This document shows, one piece after another, positions 53,739 to 61,412 of a stretch of 64,000 nucleotides of DNA; position 1 is the first letter of the stretch, and every line of letters begins with the position of its first letter. The stretch is from Bacteroidales bacterium (GTDB lineage: Bacteria > Bacteroidota > Bacteroidia > Bacteroidales > UBA7332). The notes under the pieces were generated by a model that ran no database searches, was not told where the DNA came from, and saw nothing but the letters and a program-made list of their open reading frames with translations. The translations under genes were made by a program, and so were the position numbers. The DNA lies in NCBI GenBank assembly GCA_028687995.1, contig JAQTZA010000012.1, positions 53,901 to 117,900 on the forward strand. The letters are read 5' to 3'.

Positions 53739-53951
53739 ATGACAAATCGTCCTAAAAAAAAGGTTGGTAAAGAGTTGCGAGAGGATTCGATTTCCCGTCG
53801 TGATGCCATCAAAAAAATGGGATATGTTGCTCTTTCTGCTGCTACTATGATGGTGTTGTTGAATTCCCAATCGGCAAAGGCAGCATCCAATGCTCCAGAA
53901 GCACCCACAGCACCTGATCCGGGTGGAGGCGGTAGTCCGATTTGGAACTAA
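53739..53951 (+). CDS. Small twin-arginine-like secreted peptide, possible RiPP-type precursor
   Basis: A 70-residue protein of no family I can name. Residues 1-18 are charged (Lys/Arg/Glu). SRRDAIKKMG (19-28) resembles a twin-arginine motif and is followed by a hydrophobic stretch YVALSAATMMVLLN and the likely signal peptidase site AKA|A after residue 48. The remaining 22 residues, from Ala49, are Ala/Pro-rich and then Pro/Gly-rich (PDPGGGGSPIWN at the end). It could be a precursor whose tail is modified by the next two gene products, or a small exported structural peptide. It has its own consensus promoter and is followed by a terminator, so it is probably expressed above its partners. Confidence 0.7.
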   Translation: MTNRPKKKVGKELREDSISRRDAIKKMGYVALSAATMMVLLNSQSAKAASNAPEAPTAPDPGGGGSPIWN

Positions 53952-53970
53952 ACTAGGTATCAATATATTC

Positions 53971-54004
53971 AAAACTGGATTGCTCTCCGCGATTCAGTTT
54001 TTTT
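53971..54004 (+). terminator. Intrinsic terminator between the peptide gene and its putative enzymes
   Basis: A 13-bp stem with two G-T wobbles: AAAACTGGATTGC (53971-53983) with GCGATTCAGTTTT (53989-54001), a 5-nt loop, and a run of seven T (53998-54004). It would let the peptide gene be transcribed in excess, with read-through feeding the two genes behind. Confidence 0.75.
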
Positions 54005-54040
54005 ATGTATATTTGGTATCAATTTATATGACCTAAAAGG

Positions 54041-55213
54041 ATGTCAGAATTTATTTCTCATAATGAATTTTTTGTCTATCAAAATAGTTGTATTTTGAGC
54101 CATTCAATCAATGAGCAGTTTCTGCTGTGGATTGAGTCGTCTCATCGTTTTCTGATGGTAGAAGAACCCATCCATTTTGTACTGACGCAGCTATCTCTGG
54201 AGCTTGAGTGGTCTGAAATTAGTAGAATGTGCGCTAGGCGTTACGAATTATCAATCACAGAATGTGCGCAGTTTGTACAAGATATCGTCACACAATTCGA
54301 ACATTTAATCAATGAATCGGTATTATTTGTAGCAGAATCTGCCTACTTTGAATCCGAAAAACTCCCTGCTTTCGAGAAATCGACAACCTATCAATTTGGA
54401 CATAAATCCGTAACGATTACTTCTCAAACGGAAAGAATTCATCAACTTTTCCATTCCCTTTTTTCGCATCTAGAAACAACTGAAGTTTCAAAAGAGAATT
54501 TAACAATGCAACTCTTTTTATGGGACGAGAAACTTTGCATCCGCACCCTGAACGGAGATGAAGTGTCTTGGTCGAAAGATGATATTCCTCACTTCAAAGG
54601 AGATGTGATGGGTCGAATATTGAACTTTATTTATGAAAAATCGGATAATGACTGGATGATGACACTACACTCATCGGGTGTGACCAACGGCAGGGAATCT
54701 ATTCTCTTTACTGCTGCAGCAGGCTCGGGAAAAAGTACCATGGCTGCGTTATTGCAAGCGAATGGCTATGAGCTGCTCTCTGACGATTTTGTAGCGGTAG
54801 ATTTAGACTCGAAAGCGTATCGATTCGATATGCAGATCTCAGTGAAACGGGGTGCTTTGGATGTGTTAACTCCTTTTTATCCTGAATTAGTCGATCAGCA
54901 AGAAGAGTTGGGTAATAATGGGAAAATGGTGCGCTATCTATCGCCCAAGCAATCAAAATATTCACAATCAGCATTTCCTGTTACTGCAATTGTTTTTGTG
55001 AACTACGATTCTGAAAAAGAGTGTGAATTGCTAAATGTACCCACAGAGAAGGCGGTTAAAGATCTTTTAGCAGAAACATTTGTTTATCCTTCGCACGATA
55101 CTGTTCTGCGGTTTATGACCTTCGTTCAGAATGTTCGGTTTTATGCGCTGAATTATTCAGATTCCCAAAAAGCAGTTGCAATCGTATCAAATCTGTTTTC
55201 GAATGAAAAATAG
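54041..55213 (+). CDS. PqqD-like / HPr kinase-like fusion protein
   Basis: A 390-residue protein. Residues 1-95 resemble a PqqD-type peptide-binding domain (HNEFFVYQNSCILSHSINEQ, then RRYELSITECAQFVQDIV). Residues 115-390 are a P-loop module of the HPr kinase/phosphorylase type: LHSSGVTNG, Walker A AAAGSGKST (Gly228 to Thr233), and SDDFVAVD (Asp248/249) as the second acidic motif. HPr kinases phosphorylate a Ser on a protein, and HPrK-like proteins in lasso-peptide loci act on precursor peptides. The likely substrate here is the small peptide encoded upstream; this is inference. It overlaps the nucleotidyltransferase gene by 11 bp. Confidence 0.75.
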   Translation: MSEFISHNEFFVYQNSCILSHSINEQFLLWIESSHRFLMVEEPIHFVLTQLSLELEWSEISRMCARRYELSITECAQFVQDIVTQFEHLINESVLFVAESAYFESEKLPAFEKSTTYQFGHKSVTITSQTERIHQLFHSLFSHLETTEVSKENLTMQLFLWDEKLCIRTLNGDEVSWSKDDIPHFKGDVMGRILNFIYEKSDNDWMMTLHSSGVTNGRESILFTAAAGSGKSTMAALLQANGYELLSDDFVAVDLDSKAYRFDMQISVKRGALDVLTPFYPELVDQQEELGNNGKMVRYLSPKQSKYSQSAFPVTAIVFVNYDSEKECELLNVPTEKAVKDLLAETFVYPSHDTVLRFMTFVQNVRFYALNYSDSQKAVAIVSNLFSNEK

Positions 55214-56228
55214 CGAAGCATACTACTTTATTGGACATCTGCTGGTGATTGAGTTTGACGAAAATCGAAGAGTAGATATCGTTCAACAGATTGAACGCAA
55301 TGTGGTAGATTGGAATAAGATTGTGTTGATTGGTAGTAATCACTTTGTACTTCCATCTATCTATATTAAATTGCGTGATGCCGATTTATTGAACCGACTC
55401 CCAGTTGAATTGATAGAACATTTGGCGATGATTTATCAACTTAACGTCGATAGAAATAGAAAATTAATCGCTCAGGCAAAGGAAATTGTTGATTGTCTTA
55501 GTGCTGTAGATATACATCCTATTTTCATCAAAGGAATGGCAAATATTTTGGATAATCTTTATGCTGATGATGGTGAAAGGATGATGCTCGATATTGATTT
55601 TCTGGTCAGAAATGAAGATATAATGATTGCAGCTAATGCTCTCCAAACTATTGGTTATGGGACTTATTCTGGAGTAATGTACTATAATCAAAGTACGAAG
55701 CATTATCCTCGATTGACCAATTCAAAAAGAATTTCGGATATTGAGATGCATTTTAATGCAGCTTCGACTATCTTCGGGAAGACGTTAGACTACAATGCGA
55801 TAGATGCTTTTAAAAAGTTTACTGTGACTCCTTTTAAATCCAATGTGCCCAGTGATGAGAATCAATTGAGAATCAATTTCCAGCATACCATGTTCGATAA
55901 TAAGGGATATGAGAGGCAAAAAAGCTCGTTGCGAGATATGTATGATTTTATACTATTGAGTAAACGAATTGATTTATCAGAACTTGTTTTCGATAAAAAG
56001 CAAGAACAAGTTTTCGATGCTTATCTTACATTAATAGAAGCTGTATATGGTATTTCTCTTTCTACGAAAAATGAAAAAACAATTTCGGAAAATTGGTACA
56101 TTCGACTTCATAATTTCAGACTAAATCATCCATTAATTAGTTGGATTGAAAGGAGAATGGAAGAAGCAATAGCAGTGCTCAAGAATCCAATGTTGATAAT
56201 CCACCGATTGAAGAAGAGAAATAAATAG
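55203..56228 (+). CDS. Uncharacterised nucleotidyltransferase family protein (NTP_transf_5-like)
   Basis: A 341-residue protein from ATG 55203, which overlaps the preceding stop by 11 bp; a frame opens at 55176 but this start is better coupled. The nucleotidyltransferase core shows IFIKGMANILDNLY followed by LDIDFLVRNE, where Asp130 and Asp132 are the metal-binding pair, and the later ISDIEMHFNA as a third acidic site. The family is commonly found beside PqqD/HPrK-like proteins in peptide-modification loci. The transferred group and target are unknown. The C-terminal 30 residues are basic and helical. Confidence 0.75.
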   Translation: MKNSEAYYFIGHLLVIEFDENRRVDIVQQIERNVVDWNKIVLIGSNHFVLPSIYIKLRDADLLNRLPVELIEHLAMIYQLNVDRNRKLIAQAKEIVDCLSAVDIHPIFIKGMANILDNLYADDGERMMLDIDFLVRNEDIMIAANALQTIGYGTYSGVMYYNQSTKHYPRLTNSKRISDIEMHFNAASTIFGKTLDYNAIDAFKKFTVTPFKSNVPSDENQLRINFQHTMFDNKGYERQKSSLRDMYDFILLSKRIDLSELVFDKKQEQVFDAYLTLIEAVYGISLSTKNEKTISENWYIRLHNFRLNHPLISWIERRMEEAIAVLKNPMLIIHRLKKRNK

Positions 56229-56320
56229 CTTATTTATTAGAATTTGATTGCACTTTTTCTTTGAGTCTGAGATGTTAATTGTCTTGTAGAAAGAAAATTA
56301 AATGCTATTTTGACTCAAAA

Positions 56321-56354
56321 TTTGATTTAATATTTATTGAAACGCCTATCTTTG
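56321..56354 (+). promoter_or_regulatory. Promoter of the T9SS surface protein gene
   Basis: TTTG (56321-56324), 22 nt, TATCTTTG (56347-56354), giving a leader of roughly 40 nt before ATG 56400. The spacer is slightly long. Confidence 0.45.
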
Positions 56355-56399
56355 CATTCTGTCAATTAAGATTAATTATAAACTAACATTGTAATTTCC

Positions 56400-59300
56400 A
56401 TGAATTATATGAAGAATGGATATATTTTTTCAATTGTATTGTTGTTTTCTATAGTAACATTTAATATGACGGCTGCTACAGGTTGGTATCAAGATTACAT
56501 CAAACTAAATGTGAACGAAACAGGAGTTGCGGGTCCTACAGGCTATAAATGGATTGATTCAGACCCGTCTTATGGTTCATCTTTAGTCGCAGGATTAGGT
56601 AATGTGACATCGCTTAAATTGGATGGAGCGGATATGAAATATTGGAGTGACACTCAGGATCGTACTGGTGGTTCTTTCTTCTATGAAGTTAAAAGTGCAG
56701 ATGGTGTAACAACTTATATAGCTGCAACAGAAGTGATTTGGACCCACTCTTCATTAGGTGGAAATAATTTTCAAGGAATCTCTTCAGATCTAAACGTGGA
56801 TCTTTTGGCAGGTATTCCAGCAGGCACTGCGTGCAAAGTGACAGTTTGGGCCAAAAGTTGGGGAACAGGACAAGGAGATAGCTGGTTGACCAATGGCGGA
56901 GCAAATTATGTCGCTACGTTTACTAAGGCAAGTGTTGCTATTACAGGTGCTGCAGTTATTGCAGATGGCACAAGTTATACTACTTTAAAAGCTGCATTCG
57001 ATGCAATTAACACGAACGCTGCTGCTCAGACAGGGAAGAACATCTCTGTAAAAATATACGACAATACGACAGAAGCTGCACTTATGTCGATAAGTAGTGC
57101 TGGAACTTGGACATCTTTAACGGTTTATCCAGTTGTCACTGGTAAAACTATTACTTCGAGTCTAACATCAAATATCATTACAATTTTTGGTTCAAATGTC
57201 ACATTTGATGGACGCGTAAATCAAACTGGAGCGAGAGATCTCACGATTGTCAATACACTTGCTTCTACCACTACACCTTATACTTTTCTTATACAGGAAC
57301 CCACAGGAGCAACAGGATTAAGCAATGTTACTGTCAAATACTGCAACCTCACAGCTAACCTCACAAGTTCTGGAAAGGGAAATGTTACGATAACCTATAC
57401 CGGAACACCAACAGTTGCTATCTCAAACATTAATATCCAAAACAATCTCTTCACAGGTCGTTGTGTTTATACTGTTTATGCTAAAGGAGTTTCGACAACT
57501 TATCCTACAACAGGCTTAAATATTTCTAATAACGAATTTAAAAACTGCTTTTATCTAGGTAGTGCTGGAGCAGCTATAACTGTTGATGCCAGTCATTCTG
57601 GTGCAACGATTTCAGGGAACAGCATTTACGACGACAGTGCACCATTTTCTCCAGGAACTGGGTTTGGTTATACTGGAATTCTGATAGCTGGCGGTGGTGG
57701 TCACACGATTAATGATAACTTTATTGGGGGTTCGGCTGCATCTTGCAGTGGGACTTTGACGAAAGTGGGCACTTCGAATAACTCATTTATCGGAATTTCG
57801 CTTACAACATCAGGAACTGGATCTGTAACATCTGTACAAAACAATACGATAAAGGGATTTGACTGGTCAAATTTAGCAGGTACAAATTGGACAGCAATTT
57901 CTGTGGCAGGAACAAATGATTACAATATAGGTACAGTTACAGGAAACACCATTGGGTCTGCAACAGGCAACAGCTCCATAACTTATACACCTGGAGCTGC
58001 TGCTTCATTTTATGGCATATCTATTGCAACAACTGGAACAGCAACCGTGAGCAACAATACCATTGGCTCTATCACTTTGGCTAGCTCTGGTGCAGGATTT
58101 GTAACAACATTCTACGGAATTTACAAATCTGCTACTGCAGGAACTACCACAATCAGCAATAACTTGATTGGCAGCACATCTACTGAGGGTAGTATCAACG
58201 CATCTACAGTTATTGCAAGTCAGAATGCCTATGGTATCTACTGTACTGGAACTGGTGTGAATGCAATTAACAACAATACTGTTTCGAACATTACAAACTC
58301 AACTATCAATTTAGGTTCTGTGCGAGGAATATACATCGGAACAGGGACTACAAATGCAACAACGGTGAACAGTAACTTTATTAAAAATTTATACCTGCCA
58401 AGTAGTACGACTTCCTCCATTTCTGGAATATCAATTACGGCTGGAATCGGCACCTATTCAAACAACATCATTAGTCTCGGAGTTGGAAGCACAAATGTGG
58501 CAACTATCTATGGCATATACGACACAGGTGCAGCAAGTAGTAATAGCAATATCTATCACAACACCATTTATATTGCAGGAACGCCAGCTTCAGGAGCACA
58601 AAATAGCTATTGTTTATACAGCACTGCAAGTACTAATATCCGTGATATCAGAAACAATATATTCTTCAATGCACGTTCTACGAATGGGAATCACTTTGGA
58701 GCTCGATACAACTACAACTTGGCCAGCGTGGGTAGCTTAACACTAGATTACAACAATTACTATGCGACAGGGACAAACGGTTTTCTTGGATTAGTAGCTG
58801 GCGGTAGCAATTCGAATACATTACCGTTGTTTACAGGTTATGATGTGCACAGTGTTGCTGTTAATCCTACATTCGCCAATATAGGTGGTACGACTGCGAC
58901 AGACTATCTAACATCAACCGCATCGCCTCTAAATGGTGCAACAGGGTTAGGCGTGTCTGCCGATTATAGTAATGTAACGCGACCTTCGACTCCGAATATT
59001 GGAGCATTAGAATTAAATAAATGGATAGGAACAACTAATTCTGGATTTGCAACAGCGACAAACTGGTCTCACGGAGTGGCCTTGCCATCTGGTTGGGATT
59101 TGATTTTCGGTGATTCTCCAACAAATAATTGTGCATTAGATCAAAATCGTTCTGTTAATAACCTCACAAACGCACAGAGCACATTTAAGTTTGCATTGAA
59201 TGGGTATCAGCTTACCGTAAATGGAGCTTTGAATCTCTCCAATGGTGCTCAAATCGATGCCACAGCAGCTTCGTCTGTTGTTAATCTCACTGGTGCTTCA

Positions 59301-61343
59301 GCTCAATCTATTCCATCAGGAGCATTTGTTAGCAATTCTGTCGATGGTTTGACAGTAGCAAATGCTGCAGGTGTTTCGTTGGGCTCTGATTTGACTGTTG
59401 CTCAAACGTTGACCCTCACAAGTGGAGCCTTGAATATCGGGGCAAATAGCCTGACTTTGAATGGCGCTATTTCTATAACTGCAGGCTCTTTGGTTGGAGG
59501 AGCAACTTCGAATCTAACACTTGGTGGTTCTGGTGCCTCTACAACTCTTCCTGCTGTTGGTCTAAATAATTTAACTCTAAATCGATCGAATGGTATTTCG
59601 CTCGGAGGTGATGTGAGTGTCGGAGGAGCTTTAACTCTAACCTCAGGAGCACTAACTGTTGGCGCAAATACATTGACTGTTTCTGGTAGTTCAATTGTGC
59701 GTACATCTGGCTCTATCGATGCTAGCAATGCTTCATCTACATTGGCATTCACTAACAGTTCTGCTTTAACATTGCCGACGTCTTTATTTTCGACAAGTGT
59801 AAATAATCTCTCAACATCAGGAACTGGTGGTGTTATTTTAGGCAGCGACCTTACAATCAACAATAATGCAACTATCAGCTCAGTCAGTAAATTGACCATT
59901 CCTGCAGGTAAGGATTTAACTGTAACGGGAACAGTTACAAACAGTGCTGGTGCTTCTGGTTTGGTTTTAAACGGTAGTGCAAGTGGAAATGCTTCACTCA
60001 TTCACTCCACATCGAGTGTACCTGCTACCGTGCAATGTCAAATGGATCGCGGATTGTGGAAACTTATCTCCTCTCCAGTGTCGGGTCAGACGGTAGCTAA
60101 TTTCTATACCACTGCCAATAGTGATGTGGCTGTCGGTGGAGCATATTACGCTTTCAGAAACTATAATGAAGCGGCTAATCAGTGGTATGGCTATTTTACC
60201 GCTGACTCCATTGCAAATTATGGCAATCTGATTGTAGGGAAAGGTTATACTGCTCGCAGAGCGACGTTGGCCAATGCAGCATACCCAAGTCAAGATTATG
60301 TAGTTTATACAGGAACATTGCAAACGGGAACAGTTAATGCAACTGTTAAGCGTAGTGCCACCAATCGTGGATGGAATTGCATTGGAAATCCTTACTCTGC
60401 ACCTATAGCTTTTAATTCAAATGCAGATGCGACGAATAACTTTATTTCGGTAAATGCAGCCGATCTTGATCCGAGTTATTCTGCGATGTATGCTTGGAAT
60501 GATGGTACTCAGTATCGTACAATTACAAATGCTTACACGGCAAGCTATGTTCCTGTTGGGAGCGCTTTTATGGTACGTGTGAAGAGTGGTGTCACTTCAC
60601 TTCAGTTCACACCAGCTATGAGGAAGAATATTCCAGATATCTCTTTCAGAAGTAGCAGTAATGTGTGGTCAGGATTTGATATACTCGCTGCAACTTCGGC
60701 TGGGACATTAAATGCGTCAGTAAAACTGAATACAGATATGACTGATGGGTTAGATGTGACTTATGATGGTGGATTGATGCGTGTTAGCAGTAGTTTTGCC
60801 CTTTACACAAGGTTGCTTGAAGATAATGGTGTTGACTTTGCTGTTCAATGTTTGACAGATACATTTGCCACGACCAAAGTTATTCCTATCGGTTTTGATT
60901 TTACAGCAGGTGGTGCTACCTCTTTCTCTGCATCAAATATGACTTTGCCAGATAATATTACAGCAGCATTGGAGGATAGAGTTGCAGGAGTTTTCACTGA
61001 TTTAACTCCAACTTCAACTTATCAAGTCACTTTGCCTATAAATACACTTGGTACAGGCCGTTTTTATTTGCACTTAATTCCAAATCTAGCAACAGATATT
61101 CATCAGGATAAAGACAATTCAACTCTAACAGTCTATTCGACATCAGGATGCTTAAATATTAGAGGTTTGGTTGGTGTGGGAGCAAATGCTTCACTATATG
61201 ATATGAAAGGGGTATTGCTGAGAGAGTTTGATTTGAAGAATAGCGCAGTGAATAAATTGGATGTATCTACAATGCCAATAAATTTGTATTTATTGAAGAT
61301 TCAAACAGCAAAAGGAATTATTACTCGAAAAGTTCAATTGTAG
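56400..61343 (+). CDS. Large T9SS-exported protein with beta-helix and adhesin-like repeats
   Basis: A 1647-residue secreted protein. Signal peptide at about 1-25 (IVLLFSIVTFNMTAA); a 150-residue N-terminal domain (WYQDYIKLNVNETG, KVTVWAKSWG); a right-handed beta-helix from about 190 to 870, rich in Asn/Gly/Thr turns (ISNNEF, TINDNFIGG, NSNFIKNLY); three roughly 95-residue repeats at about 930-1210, marked by LTLTSGALNIGANSLTLNG and LGSDLTV; then a folded region and a C-terminal T9SS type A sorting domain (LYDMKGVLLREF, LDVSTMP, YLLKIQTAKGIITRK). Beta-helix proteins often bind or cut polysaccharides; no catalytic residues can be named. ATG 56409 is an alternative start. Confidence 0.82.
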   Translation: MNYMKNGYIFSIVLLFSIVTFNMTAATGWYQDYIKLNVNETGVAGPTGYKWIDSDPSYGSSLVAGLGNVTSLKLDGADMKYWSDTQDRTGGSFFYEVKSADGVTTYIAATEVIWTHSSLGGNNFQGISSDLNVDLLAGIPAGTACKVTVWAKSWGTGQGDSWLTNGGANYVATFTKASVAITGAAVIADGTSYTTLKAAFDAINTNAAAQTGKNISVKIYDNTTEAALMSISSAGTWTSLTVYPVVTGKTITSSLTSNIITIFGSNVTFDGRVNQTGARDLTIVNTLASTTTPYTFLIQEPTGATGLSNVTVKYCNLTANLTSSGKGNVTITYTGTPTVAISNINIQNNLFTGRCVYTVYAKGVSTTYPTTGLNISNNEFKNCFYLGSAGAAITVDASHSGATISGNSIYDDSAPFSPGTGFGYTGILIAGGGGHTINDNFIGGSAASCSGTLTKVGTSNNSFIGISLTTSGTGSVTSVQNNTIKGFDWSNLAGTNWTAISVAGTNDYNIGTVTGNTIGSATGNSSITYTPGAAASFYGISIATTGTATVSNNTIGSITLASSGAGFVTTFYGIYKSATAGTTTISNNLIGSTSTEGSINASTVIASQNAYGIYCTGTGVNAINNNTVSNITNSTINLGSVRGIYIGTGTTNATTVNSNFIKNLYLPSSTTSSISGISITAGIGTYSNNIISLGVGSTNVATIYGIYDTGAASSNSNIYHNTIYIAGTPASGAQNSYCLYSTASTNIRDIRNNIFFNARSTNGNHFGARYNYNLASVGSLTLDYNNYYATGTNGFLGLVAGGSNSNTLPLFTGYDVHSVAVNPTFANIGGTTATDYLTSTASPLNGATGLGVSADYSNVTRPSTPNIGALELNKWIGTTNSGFATATNWSHGVALPSGWDLIFGDSPTNNCALDQNRSVNNLTNAQSTFKFALNGYQLTVNGALNLSNGAQIDATAASSVVNLTGASAQSIPSGAFVSNSVDGLTVANAAGVSLGSDLTVAQTLTLTSGALNIGANSLTLNGAISITAGSLVGGATSNLTLGGSGASTTLPAVGLNNLTLNRSNGISLGGDVSVGGALTLTSGALTVGANTLTVSGSSIVRTSGSIDASNASSTLAFTNSSALTLPTSLFSTSVNNLSTSGTGGVILGSDLTINNNATISSVSKLTIPAGKDLTVTGTVTNSAGASGLVLNGSASGNASLIHSTSSVPATVQCQMDRGLWKLISSPVSGQTVANFYTTANSDVAVGGAYYAFRNYNEAANQWYGYFTADSIANYGNLIVGKGYTARRATLANAAYPSQDYVVYTGTLQTGTVNATVKRSATNRGWNCIGNPYSAPIAFNSNADATNNFISVNAADLDPSYSAMYAWNDGTQYRTITNAYTASYVPVGSAFMVRVKSGVTSLQFTPAMRKNIPDISFRSSSNVWSGFDILAATSAGTLNASVKLNTDMTDGLDVTYDGGLMRVSSSFALYTRLLEDNGVDFAVQCLTDTFATTKVIPIGFDFTAGGATSFSASNMTLPDNITAALEDRVAGVFTDLTPTSTYQVTLPINTLGTGRFYLHLIPNLATDIHQDKDNSTLTVYSTSGCLNIRGLVGVGANASLYDMKGVLLREFDLKNSAVNKLDVSTMPINLYLLKIQTAKGIITRKVQL

Positions 61344-61354
61344 CTATGTAAACT

Positions 61355-61394
61355 AAAAAAATGGGATTCGATAGATTCGAATCCCATTTTTTTT
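61355..61394. terminator. Bidirectional terminator between the T9SS and LruC genes
   Basis: Perfect 11-bp stem ATGGGATTCGA (61361-61371) with TCGAATCCCAT (61377-61387), a run of A before and a run of T after, so it serves both convergent genes. Confidence 0.85.
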
Positions 61395-61412
61395 ATTGCT
61401 TAATTTCTGCTG

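Noticed and set aside
53739..56228. Lasso-peptide cluster
   Set aside because: No asparagine synthase-like cyclase or transglutaminase-like protease is present; only the PqqD/HPrK/nucleotidyltransferase part is shared.
59402..60001. 199-codon frame on the minus strand inside the T9SS protein gene
   Set aside because: It mirrors the repeat region of a strongly supported gene, gives a biased Val/Pro/Glu-rich translation and shows no family motif.
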